The position numbers were made by a program, and so were the translations under genes. The notes beneath the pieces were generated by a model. That model ran no database searches. It saw nothing but the letters and a program-made list of their open reading frames with translations, and was not told the origin of the DNA. DNA of 46,260 nt, taken from NCBI GenBank assembly GCA_021805245.1, contig JAJZFS010000089.1, positions 1-46,260 of the forward strand. The letters are read 5' to 3'. Source of the stretch: Pseudomonadota bacterium (GTDB lineage: Bacteria; Pseudomonadota; Alphaproteobacteria; Micavibrionales; UBA2020). Below, piece by piece: positions 25,713 to 33,285 of the stretch; within the stretch, counting starts at the first letter, position 1, and the number at the start of each line of letters is the position of its first letter.

Positions 25713-27317
25713 TCATCCGAGCTCTCCGAAAAATCCGCCGAAAGCGGGCAGGCCGAGCTTGTTGTCGTTGAGCTTGTAAGGCAGGTTATGGCCGTCGAGC
25801 GGCTTCGTGCCGCCGGGCAGCGTATAGACTTCTTCCTTGTCGCCCATGTTGAAGACGGCGATGATCCTGTTGCGCGTGAAGGACAGGACAGGCTCGCGCG
25901 TCTCGAAAAAGCTGATGTCGCCCGAAACGAAAGCCGGTTGTCGCGCGCGCCATTTCAAGAAGTTGCGGAAGAAATTAAGCGGAGAACCCGCATCCTTGTC
26001 CTGTACGTCGACGGCGCTGTCCTGATAATTTTGCGGAATGGGCAGCCAGGGTTCGACATTGGTATCGGAAAAGCCGGCATTAGCCATGGTATGTTCCCAT
26101 GGTATCGGCGTGCGGCAGCCGTCGCGGCCGACGTCTTCCGGCCAGGCGAACTTGCCGAAGGGATCCTGCATTTTTTCATACGGCACCTTGGCGTCGGGCA
26201 GGCCGAGCTCTTCACCCTGATAGACGAAGATCGTGCCCCACAGGCTGCAGAGCAGGGCCTGCAGCATTTTCACCTGCCGCGTGTCGATGCGGCCCTGTAT
26301 CGCCCAGCGCGAGGCGACGCGCTTGGTGTCGTGGTTCGAAAAAGCCCAGGTCGGCCAGCTTTGCGTGCCCCTTTCATGGAACGCGCCGACCATGTCGTGG
26401 ACGATGTGCGCGCCGTATCTTTCCGTCAACAATGAAAAGCTGTAGGCCGTATGCAGCAGGCCGGGCGCGGTATATTCTATGCAGCGCGAGATATTGTCGT
26501 CGTCGCCGATCTCGGCGACCATCATGCGGTCGTCGTATTCATCGGCCAGCACGCGCAGCCGCCGCACGAAGTCGAGGTTTTCGGGCTGCGATTTATCGTA
26601 GAGATGCCGTTGCATGTCGTAGGTGTTTTTGAAATCCCGGTCCGGCGTGCGTTCGTTTTCCGACCGCGAGGGGTTGTCGCGCTGGTATGCGTCCTGAATG
26701 CAGTGGTTGACAGCGTCGAGACGGAAACCGTCCACGCCTTTGTCGAGCCAGAATTTTGCGACGTCGAGCAGGGCGTCCTGCACCTCGGGATTGCGGACGT
26801 TGAGGTCCGGTTGCTCGCTGAGAAACTGGTGCAGGTAATACTGTCCGCGCCGGGAATCGAAACGCCACGCCGGGCCGCCGAAAACGGATTGCCAGTTGTT
26901 GGGGGGCGTGCCGTCCGGTTTCGCGTCGGCCCAGACGTACCAGTCTGCTTTGGGGTTGATTCTGTCCTTGCGGCTTTCGGCGAACCATTGGTGCTGGTCG
27001 GAGGTGTGGTTGAGCACAAGGTCGATGACCAGCTTGAGGCCGCGTTTATGCATGCCTTTCAGCAGGGCATCGAAATCCTCCATAGTGCCGAACATCGGGT
27101 CGATTGCGCGGTAATCGGCGACGTCATAGCCGAAGTCGGCCATCGGGGATTTGAAAAAGGGCGATATCCATACGCCGCCGACTCCGAGGCCGGCGATGTA
27201 GTCGAGTTTTTCCGTGATTCCGCGCAGGTCGCCGATGCCGTCGCCGTTGCTGTCTTTAAAGCTGCGGGGATAGATTTGGTACAATACGGCCCCGCGCCAC
27301 CAATCCATGTTTTTCAT
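25713..27317 (-). CDS. GH13 alpha-glucosidase (oligo-1,6-glucosidase/maltase type)
   Basis: The product is 534 residues with no signal peptide, hence cytoplasmic. It starts WWRGAVLYQIYPRSFKDSNGDGIGDLRGI, typical of the AglA/MalL branch. Region I is DLVLNHTS. Region II DGFRLDAVNH (about residue 198) carries the nucleophile Asp, region III MVAEIGD (about 267) the acid/base Glu, and region IV FSNHD (about 329) the third acid. It hydrolyses alpha-glucosidic bonds of maltose, isomaltose, sucrose or trehalose; the exact choice is not readable. It is the first gene of the operon with glk and mscS, divergent from pgi. The ribosome site before ATG 27317 is weak. Confidence 0.92.
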   Translation of the reverse strand: MKNMDWWRGAVLYQIYPRSFKDSNGDGIGDLRGITEKLDYIAGLGVGGVWISPFFKSPMADFGYDVADYRAIDPMFGTMEDFDALLKGMHKRGLKLVIDLVLNHTSDQHQWFAESRKDRINPKADWYVWADAKPDGTPPNNWQSVFGGPAWRFDSRRGQYYLHQFLSEQPDLNVRNPEVQDALLDVAKFWLDKGVDGFRLDAVNHCIQDAYQRDNPSRSENERTPDRDFKNTYDMQRHLYDKSQPENLDFVRRLRVLADEYDDRMMVAEIGDDDNISRCIEYTAPGLLHTAYSFSLLTERYGAHIVHDMVGAFHERGTQSWPTWAFSNHDTKRVASRWAIQGRIDTRQVKMLQALLCSLWGTIFVYQGEELGLPDAKVPYEKMQDPFGKFAWPEDVGRDGCRTPIPWEHTMANAGFSDTNVEPWLPIPQNYQDSAVDVQDKDAGSPLNFFRNFLKWRARQPAFVSGDISFFETREPVLSFTRNRIIAVFNMGDKEEVYTLPGGTKPLDGHNLPYKLNDNKLGLPAFGGFFGELG

Positions 27318-27346
27318 GCTTATGTCGTGCTAAATCCGATATTACA

Positions 27347-27371
27347 GGCGTTGCAATTTTATTGTAATGCC
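27347..27371 (+). other. hairpin in the pgi leader
   Basis: GGCGTTGCAAT (27347-27357) pairs with ATTGTAATGCC (27361-27371) with a three-base loop. The stem has 11 pairs, two of them G-U, which pair only in plus-strand RNA. ATTACA at 27341-27346 can instead pair with TGTAAT at 27363-27368, so two structures exclude each other. Confidence 0.4.
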
Positions 27372-27375
27372 CAAG

Positions 27376-27416
27376 GATTTTAAGTAGGTTTCACCCTGAT
27401 TGTCCATGTTAAAATC
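27376..27416 (+). other. 8-base inverted repeat just upstream of pgi
   Basis: GATTTTAA (27376-27383) and TTAAAATC (27409-27416) are exact complements separated by 25 bases and end 28 bases before the pgi ATG. It could be an operator or part of the leader fold. Confidence 0.35.
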
Positions 27417-27444
27417 GTCACTTCTGTAATCTGGAAATAAAGAC

Positions 27445-28797
27445 ATGAAAACCCTCAAGTTCAACGGGTTGGTTTTTGATTATTCGAGAACAGCCTTCGG
27501 CAAAAAACAACTGGCGGCCCTGACAAAACTGGCCCGTACGCGCGATTTTGCAGGACGGCGCCAGGCGATGCTCTCGGGCGCGAAAATCAACACGACCAGC
27601 GACTGGGCTGTGCTGCATACGGCGCTACGGGCAAAGAAGAGCGACAAGATTTATGCGGACGGCAAAGACGTCGTTGCCGATGTGCATAAGGTTCTGACGC
27701 AAATGGCGGCTTTCGCCGAAAAGGTGAGGACGGGGAAATATCGCGGTTATGCGGGCAAACCGATCACCGACATTGTCCATATCGGCATCGGCGGCAGCCT
27801 GCTGGGCCCGAAGATGGTCACGCGCGCGCTGGCGGCGCATCACAAGCCGCATCTCAAGGCGCATTTCGTTTCGGACGATGTGCAGGGGGTGTTGAAAGAC
27901 CTGTCGCCCGCGACGACGCTGTTTGTGGTGGTATCAAAAACCTTCACCACGCCGGAAACACTGGGGCAGGCGGAAATCGCACGGAAATGGTTCAAGAAGC
28001 AAGGCGGCCGCCATGCGGAAAAGCACTTCGTCGGCGTGACGGCGAACCCGGCGACGGCGGTGAAGTGGGGCGTGCCGGAAGGCAACGTGTTCCAGTTCTG
28101 GGACTGGGTCGGCGGGCGTTACAGCACATGGTCCGCCGTCGGCATCACGCCGATGATTATGGCGGGGGCGAAGGCTTTCACCGCCTTCCTCGAAGGCGGG
28201 CGCGAGATCGACGACCATTTCAAGAAAGCGCCGCTGACGCAAAACATCCCCGTCATGATGGCGCTGATTGGCATGGCGCACCGCGACTTCTTCAAATATC
28301 TCGCCTATGCGTCGATCCCCTATCCGCCGCAGCTGGAATTTTTCCCCGCATGGCTGCAGCAGCTCGACATGGAGAGTAACGGCAAGTCGGTGGAGCTGAA
28401 CGGCAAGCGCGTCAAAGGCGCGACGGGGCCGGTGGTGTTCGGCTGTCTCGGCTATGACGCGCAGCACAGCTTCTTCCAGTGGCTGCATCAGGGAACGGAC
28501 ATCGTGCCGGTGGAGTTCATCACGTCGGCGGACAGCGAGAACTGCGTCATTCAGGCGGATATCCTGTTCAAGGGACAACGCGACAAGGCGCATCCGCAGA
28601 ACAACCTCGAAGGCGGGCGCCCCAGCACGCTGCTCATGGTGAAAGACGTGACGCCGGAAAGCCTCGGCATGCTGATGGCGCTCTACGAGCACAAGATTTT
28701 TACGCAGGGCGTTCTCTGGAACATCAACAGCTTCGACCAGTGCGGCGTCGAGATGGGCAAGATCATCAAGAAGAAACTGCTCGCCGGCCGCGGTTAA
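27445..28797 (+). CDS. pgi: glucose-6-phosphate isomerase (compact form)
   Basis: The product is 450 residues, about 100 shorter than the E. coli enzyme. Key motifs are all present: phosphate-binding GIGGSLLGP (about 113-121), SKTFTTPET, VGGRYSTWSAVGI, the catalytic glutamate in QQLDMESNGK (about 306-315), the catalytic histidine in QHSFFQWLHQGT (about 340-351) and the C-terminal lysine in GVEMGK (about 434-439). It interconverts glucose-6-phosphate and fructose-6-phosphate. The missing parts are in the N-terminus and C-terminal arm. GGAAA about nine bases upstream supports the ATG. It is divergent from the alpha-glucosidase/glk operon, and its stop is four bases from the stop of the convergent AIM24 gene. 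Confidence 0.95.
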   Translation: MKTLKFNGLVFDYSRTAFGKKQLAALTKLARTRDFAGRRQAMLSGAKINTTSDWAVLHTALRAKKSDKIYADGKDVVADVHKVLTQMAAFAEKVRTGKYRGYAGKPITDIVHIGIGGSLLGPKMVTRALAAHHKPHLKAHFVSDDVQGVLKDLSPATTLFVVVSKTFTTPETLGQAEIARKWFKKQGGRHAEKHFVGVTANPATAVKWGVPEGNVFQFWDWVGGRYSTWSAVGITPMIMAGAKAFTAFLEGGREIDDHFKKAPLTQNIPVMMALIGMAHRDFFKYLAYASIPYPPQLEFFPAWLQQLDMESNGKSVELNGKRVKGATGPVVFGCLGYDAQHSFFQWLHQGTDIVPVEFITSADSENCVIQADILFKGQRDKAHPQNNLEGGRPSTLLMVKDVTPESLGMLMALYEHKIFTQGVLWNINSFDQCGVEMGKIIKKKLLAGRG

Positions 28798-28801
28798 AAG
28801 G

Positions 28802-29536
28802 CTATTCCATCGTCGGGTAGTGCAGAGACATCGACTGGATGCCGACGCGGCCCGGGCCGGTGAAGCGGTTGGTGATGAAACTCATCCCGCCGAAGAGTCC
28901 GCTGCTGACTTTCTGCAGGTTGGTGTCCATGTGCACACTGGCGTCTTTGTAGAGCCAGCCGCCGGGTTCGACCTCGATCTGCTCGCCCGCCGCGAGGGTT
29001 TTTTCGAAAACGTTGCCGTAACCGTGCAGCCACAGGATGCCTTCGCCCTGCGTGCAGCGGAACTTGTCGATGAAGAAGCCCGTGCCGCCGAACATCATCG
29101 AGGCGACGCCCTTGACGCGGGTGAAGCTGTATTCGACGTGGCGCGAAGCGGCGAGGAACTGGTGCTCGCGCACGTCGATTTCCTCTCCCTGTTTGAGATG
29201 CAGCGGCACGATATGGCCCGCGCCGTCGCGGCTGAAGGCGATCATGCCCTGACCTTGCGCCTCCGTCACGAACACTTGCAGGCCCGCCATGATGCGCTTG
29301 AAGGCGCCCTTCATGGCCTTCATGCCGATGTTGACCGTCGGCTGCTTCCACAGCATGATGTTGTGTTCGAAGTAGACCGGTTCGTCGGGCTTGATTTCGA
29401 GCGTCAGCACGGGCACCAGCTCGCCGTCGAGATGATAGGTGATGTTGGCGAACGTCTCGTTTTGCGCCGACGTGGGCATCAAAGCCGGTCTGCCGGTTGC
29501 GGAGATTTGTTTTGCTGCGGCCTGTGTGGATGACAT
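28802..29536 (-). CDS. AIM24 / TIGR00266 family protein
   Basis: The 244-residue product is an all-beta protein of the AIM24 family (PF01987, TIGR00266), with pseudo-repeated strands such as ITYHLDGELVPVLTLEIKP, VYFEHNIMLW, GEEIDVREHQFLAAS, GGTGFFIDKFRCTQGEG and IEVEPGGWLY. It has no signal peptide or membrane helix. Yeast Aim24 supports inner-membrane organisation in mitochondria; the bacterial role is unknown. AAGGGGG upstream of ATG 29536 is a strong ribosome site. A CtrA-type TTAA-N7-TTAA box inside a long hairpin lies about 53 bases upstream. Confidence 0.85.
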   Translation of the reverse strand: MSSTQAAAKQISATGRPALMPTSAQNETFANITYHLDGELVPVLTLEIKPDEPVYFEHNIMLWKQPTVNIGMKAMKGAFKRIMAGLQVFVTEAQGQGMIAFSRDGAGHIVPLHLKQGEEIDVREHQFLAASRHVEYSFTRVKGVASMMFGGTGFFIDKFRCTQGEGILWLHGYGNVFEKTLAAGEQIEVEPGGWLYKDASVHMDTNLQKVSSGLFGGMSFITNRFTGPGRVGIQSMSLHYPTME

Positions 29537-29577
29537 GTAACCCCCTTAAAAAATAAAAAAATACCGTGCCCATTGTA

Positions 29578-29614
29578 GCGGCGAGGGGTTAATAAGGCGT
29601 TAATCCCTCGCCGC
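29578..29614 (-). promoter_or_regulatory. 15-bp hairpin enclosing a CtrA-type TTAA-N7-TTAA site
   Basis: The arms 29578-29592 and 29600-29614 are complementary over 15 positions with a single G-U (plus-strand RNA) and a 7-base loop. The inner part reads TTAATAAGGCGTTAAT (29589-29604), a perfect TTAA-N7-TTAA, and matches the box at 2384-2399 at 13 of 16 positions. It lies between the diguanylate cyclase end and the AIM24 start. On the minus strand a T-rich stretch follows (29547-29563), so it may also end the cyclase transcript. Confidence 0.5.
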
Positions 29615-29630
29615 CGTTTGGGGGTACTTC

Positions 29631-30443
29631 TTAAAGGGCGTTCAGCATAAATCCGGCAAGCCCGGGGGTGGAGGCTTCGGGCGTGGCATGAACTCTGGTG
29701 CCGAGGTTGCGGATTTGCAGGTTTTCGTCGGTTGCGGGCGTGCGCATGGCGGATTTCTGCATCAGTTGCCGTTGTCTTTTGTTATCGTAAAGCGCTTTGT
29801 CCGCGGCGCGGTAGGCGGTGTCATAGGACATGTCGCCGGTGACATATTTGATGCCCATGCTGGATTTGATGGAGATCATGTGCTGTTCCCAGACGAGTTG
29901 CAGGCTGTCCATGGCATATCTGATTTCATTGAGACAGTTGGCGGATTTTTCCGGATCGGTGTGGGACAGCAGGAGCGCGAACTCGTCGCCGCCCATGCGC
30001 GCCGCCGCGTCGACGGTGCGGATTTTGCGGCCGATCGCGTCGGCGATTTTCTTCAGGCAGGCGTCTCCCGCCTGATGGCCGTAAGTGTCGTTGATGTCTT
30101 TGAACTTGTCGAGATCGAAGAGAACGAGGACGCTGCCCGGCGTGTTGTGGCGGCGCGTGCGCTCCAGCTCCTGCGCGCAGAAATTCTCGAAGCCGCGGCG
30201 GTTGAGGAGTCCCGTGACGGGGTCGGTCGCGGCGAGGCGTTCCAGTTCGTAAATTTTTCTGTCCTTGGCGGCAAGACGGGTTTCGGCTTCCTTGACCTGC
30301 GCGTGGGCCTGCTGCAGCAAAATGAGCGCGTCTTTATGGCGGTGCCACTGGTCGTCCGCCGCCAGCGCCCAGATTTGCGTGTCAAGGCTGTGGCTGTCGA
30401 TGATGATGTCGGAGGCTGAGGTTTCTTTTGTGAGTGTGGTCAT
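29631..30443 (-). CDS. GGDEF-domain diguanylate cyclase
   Basis: The product is 270 residues. The N-terminal 40 residues have no recognised sensor domain, and a coiled coil (about 42-70) leads directly into a GGDEF domain. The domain has DPVTGLLNRRGFE, DLDKFKDINDTYGHQAGD and the active-site loop MGGDEF (about 148-153). The sequence RTVD eight residues before fits the inhibitory I-site RxxD. The enzyme makes cyclic di-GMP from two GTP in the cytoplasm. About 40 C-terminal residues after the domain are unassigned. GGGAGAC upstream supports the ATG. c-di-GMP would fit control of the adhesins and motility genes in this window, which is inference. Confidence 0.9.
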   Translation of the reverse strand: MTTLTKETSASDIIIDSHSLDTQIWALAADDQWHRHKDALILLQQAHAQVKEAETRLAAKDRKIYELERLAATDPVTGLLNRRGFENFCAQELERTRRHNTPGSVLVLFDLDKFKDINDTYGHQAGDACLKKIADAIGRKIRTVDAAARMGGDEFALLLSHTDPEKSANCLNEIRYAMDSLQLVWEQHMISIKSSMGIKYVTGDMSYDTAYRAADKALYDNKRQRQLMQKSAMRTPATDENLQIRNLGTRVHATPEASTPGLAGFMLNAL

Positions 30444-30535
30444 GGTCGCTGTCTCCCTGTGCGGTTATGAACTGTCAGGGAAGACCATGCGAGAATCGTG
30501 CCAGATTAAGGGAAAAGACAATATATCTTTTATTT

Positions 30536-31444
30536 TCAGTTCTTTAAATCAATCCTGCTGTTTTTTTTGAAAGGCCGCTTATTGATCTCGGGTGCCAGAG
30601 ATTGCGCCCGTTGGTAGAACTTTATGTCCCATTCGAGGCGCGGGGCGGCGAGGTTCAGGATGTCCTGCTTGCTGGCGTTCGCGGCATAGGTTGCGCCCGG
30701 ATAGGCAGGCAGTTTTTGGGTGATGTTTTCCCGCGGCAGGTGCAGCGGCGGGAAACCGGTTTTTTGCACAAGGGCGCGAAAGTCGTCGTCGAAGGTTTTT
30801 TGAAAGCCGACGTAGTTGAGCGTCTCCAGATTCTTCACGGCCTGCGCCAGCATCTCCTGAAACGGCGCGTCCGTTCCCGCCGTGCCGTTTTGGCGGCCAG
30901 ACATTTGGCGGATCATGAGATTGTTCACGGCATAAAGGGCGTCCGGATCGTCGCCCGCACAGAACTCTTCGAGTGTCAGGGACTTCAACTGACTGAACCA
31001 CCTTTTCTGGCTCTTTTGCGTTTGTTTACGTTCGTCTATGTGATGAATGTAATGATAGAACGAGAGCAGCCGCTCGGCAGGATCGCGCAGGAACGTGAAA
31101 ACAAAGGCGTCCGGACGCCGGAAGGCTTCAAGGGTATGCCAGTCGAAATGCCCCGTCACGTACATGGCGTTGCGGGCTCTCTGCAGGCCTTCTTCACTGA
31201 CTTCCGCATAGTCTTGGTCAGCCCTGCACATATCGATCGGGAAGAACTTGTCCGATCTGCGCATGCCGGTGAAGCTGGCAAAATATTCGTTGATGGAAGA
31301 TCCCGCCGTTTTCGGGATATGCACGAAGATTGTTTGTGCGGGCTGGCGCGCGACGTCCATTTTGCCGCAAAGAGCCTGCAGGCGGAAAAACGCCCTGTGC
31401 CACGCCCTGTAGGCGGTTCTTTTAAATTTTGCGGGGAATGTCAA
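30536..31444 (-). CDS. sulfotransferase family protein
   Basis: The product is 302 residues. The 5'-phosphosulfate-binding loop is FVHIPKTAGSS (residues 41-50) and the 3'-phosphate-binding segment is FLRDPAERLLSFYHY near residue 120, as in carbohydrate sulfotransferases of the Sulfotransfer_2 type, which transfer sulfate from PAPS. The acceptor is unknown; polysaccharide or glycolipid is usual. There is no membrane helix, so it is probably cytoplasmic or peripheral. The start is TTG at 31444 with AGG about ten bases upstream; ATG at 31360 is an alternative that still keeps the loop. tRNA-Arg lies just upstream on the same strand. Confidence 0.82.
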   Translation of the reverse strand: MTFPAKFKRTAYRAWHRAFFRLQALCGKMDVARQPAQTIFVHIPKTAGSSINEYFASFTGMRRSDKFFPIDMCRADQDYAEVSEEGLQRARNAMYVTGHFDWHTLEAFRRPDAFVFTFLRDPAERLLSFYHYIHHIDERKQTQKSQKRWFSQLKSLTLEEFCAGDDPDALYAVNNLMIRQMSGRQNGTAGTDAPFQEMLAQAVKNLETLNYVGFQKTFDDDFRALVQKTGFPPLHLPRENITQKLPAYPGATYAANASKQDILNLAAPRLEWDIKFYQRAQSLAPEINKRPFKKNSRIDLKN

Positions 31445-31469
31445 TCGCGGCGCCTTATTTATATGAAAA

Positions 31470-31546
31470 TGGCGCGCCCTGCAGGAATCGAACCTGCAAC
31501 CTGCCGCTTAGAAGGCGGCTGCTCTATCCAGTTGAGCTAAGGGCGC
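31470..31546 (-). tRNA. tRNA-Arg (TCT)
   Basis: On the minus strand acceptor GCGCCCT (31546-31540) pairs with AGGGCGC (31480-31474), followed by discriminator G and an encoded CCA (31472-31470). The anticodon stem GCCGC/GCGGC holds loop CTTCTAA with anticodon TCT at 31512-31510. The T-arm reads GGTTCGATTCC. Confidence 0.96.
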
Positions 31547-31620
31547 GGACAGCTTTAAAACGTTCCAGTACAGATAGCATATTTCTGAAAATATTCAACT
31601 TTTGAATTATTCAGGTTCTG

Positions 31621-33285
31621 TCAGCTGCCGAAGGTGAAGGAATAGACTTCCAGCCCCGGCTTGGCAGCCGTGATCTCCAGCAGTCCATTTTTCGCGGCTT
31701 GCTGGTCGATCAGTTCGTAAATCGTATGGCGTGTCACCATGATGGCACCGTTATGCACGTCTTTTCCGGAGGCGGGGACGCCGTTCAGTGTGACCCCTAC
31801 TTGCAACGGGCTGCCGTCGGCGCTGCCCATGACGAGGTAGACCTCTTTGGCGGTGAAGTTGAGGCGCAGTCCCGCGCCCGCCGCCATGGCGGTGTCGCGC
31901 TGGGGCCCGACATGCCATTGTCCCTGCAGCGTCCAGCTATCCTGCGGAACGGACGATGCGAAGGTATAGTTTGCCGACAGGTCGTGCTGCAGATCGGGAG
32001 AACCGGTGTAGCCTTCGGCGCGGGCATAGCCGAGGTATGTTTCCGGCGTTTGATCGGAGCTGAAAGCCTGCTTGTCCGCCAGTTCCCTTTTTGCCGCGCC
32101 TGCAAGGCCGAGCAGATAGCGGATGTTGTTTTCCGTGATGTCGTCGTCGCCTTCGCCGAAGTGGGTGTAGACGACCTGCCCCTGGCGGCTGATCAGATAA
32201 TGGGCGGGCCAGTATTCGTTGTTGAAGTTTCCCCACGTTTCAAGCTCGTTATCGAGGGCGACGGGATATTCGATATGCCGCGCGGCGACGGCGGCGCGCA
32301 CGTTCGCCGGATCTTTCTCGAAGGCGAATTCCGGCGAGTGGATGCCGACGATCACCAGCCCCTTGTCGTGATATTTTTTGTACCAGTCGTTCAAATAAGG
32401 CAGCGTGCGCACGCAGTTGATGCAGGAATAAGTCCAGAAATCGACCAGCACGACTTTGCCTTTGAGCCCCGCCATGGTCAGCGGTTTTGAATTGATCCAG
32501 TCCTTGAGGCCGGCGAAAGCCGGCGCGGGGTAGGGAGATTTAAGCGCGTCTTCAAGATGCAGGGCGGGTGCGGGCGCGGGCGCAGCGGTGGTTGCCTTGT
32601 GCTGCGGCGGCGCGCTCTTCGTCAGCAGCGCATCCACCTGCGCCGGAAAAGCGAGATAGCCGACCGACAGGATGATGATCACGCCCAACGCCCGCCTGAG
32701 CGTCTCCGTATGGCGGGTGAAAAACGAAAACCGCGTCAGCAGGCTTCTGCCGACAAGCGCGATGGCGAGCATCGGCACTCCCGCGCCGACCGCAAAGGAA
32801 AAAATGACGGCGGCGGCATCGAGATTGGTTTTCTGACGGATGACTTCCACCAGCACGACCGCGAGGATGGGGCCGGCGCAAGGCGTCCAGACCAGCCCGA
32901 TCAGCGCGCCGATGCCCATGCCGCTGAAAAAGCCGTCTTTCTGCGCCTGCCCCGCCTTATTGCCGAGATTGGCGGCACTGCGTGTCAGGCTGCTGAACAT
33001 ATCCGAAAGTTTGGCGGAGAGAAGCACCAGTCCGAATAGCAACAACAGCCACAGCGATACTGTTTTAATGGTATTCGGGTCGATGTGCAGCGCTTCGACC
33101 AGCGTCCGCGACGCAAGCGCGAACAGGCTGAAGGACAGAATAAACCCCGTGATGATGCCGAAAGGCCGTTTTTTGCCGCCGTCCGTCGAGGCCGCCAGCA
33201 CCAGCGGCAGCACGGGCAGAATGCAGGGAGAGGCAATCAGGACGACGCCTTCGATAAAAGCCTTGAATATTTCTATAGGGTTCAT
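31621..33285 (-). CDS. DipZ-type thiol-disulfide protein: CcdA membrane domain fused to thioredoxin and C-terminal domain
   Basis: The product is 554 residues. An N-terminal CcdA/DsbD-like domain of six helices (about 1-215) has the paired redox cysteines in SPCILP (Cys21) and WTPCAGP (Cys136). An Ala/Pro linker follows (225-245). A TlpA-like thioredoxin domain (about 255-400) has the active site CINC at 288-291. A C-terminal beta domain (about 420-554) with ARAEGYTGSPDL and LNGVPASGKD resembles the carbohydrate-binding-like domain of DipZ. It would carry electrons from cytoplasmic thioredoxin to the periplasm for thiol repair or cytochrome c maturation. Its ATG overlaps the stop of the upstream glycosyltransferase gene (ATGA), which implies coupled translation. 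Confidence 0.88.
   Translation of the reverse strand: MNPIEIFKAFIEGVVLIASPCILPVLPLVLAASTDGGKKRPFGIITGFILSFSLFALASRTLVEALHIDPNTIKTVSLWLLLLFGLVLLSAKLSDMFSSLTRSAANLGNKAGQAQKDGFFSGMGIGALIGLVWTPCAGPILAVVLVEVIRQKTNLDAAAVIFSFAVGAGVPMLAIALVGRSLLTRFSFFTRHTETLRRALGVIIILSVGYLAFPAQVDALLTKSAPPQHKATTAAPAPAPALHLEDALKSPYPAPAFAGLKDWINSKPLTMAGLKGKVVLVDFWTYSCINCVRTLPYLNDWYKKYHDKGLVIVGIHSPEFAFEKDPANVRAAVAARHIEYPVALDNELETWGNFNNEYWPAHYLISRQGQVVYTHFGEGDDDITENNIRYLLGLAGAAKRELADKQAFSSDQTPETYLGYARAEGYTGSPDLQHDLSANYTFASSVPQDSWTLQGQWHVGPQRDTAMAAGAGLRLNFTAKEVYLVMGSADGSPLQVGVTLNGVPASGKDVHNGAIMVTRHTIYELIDQQAAKNGLLEITAAKPGLEVYSFTFGS

Noticed and set aside
30602-31540. Plus-strand frame ending PAGIEPATCRLEGGCSIQLS
   Set aside because: Its end is a translation across tRNA-Arg and the rest is antisense to the sulfotransferase gene.
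31470-31546. tRNA-Arg as an integration site of a genomic island
   Set aside because: No integrase and no repeated tRNA 3' end found on either side in the window.
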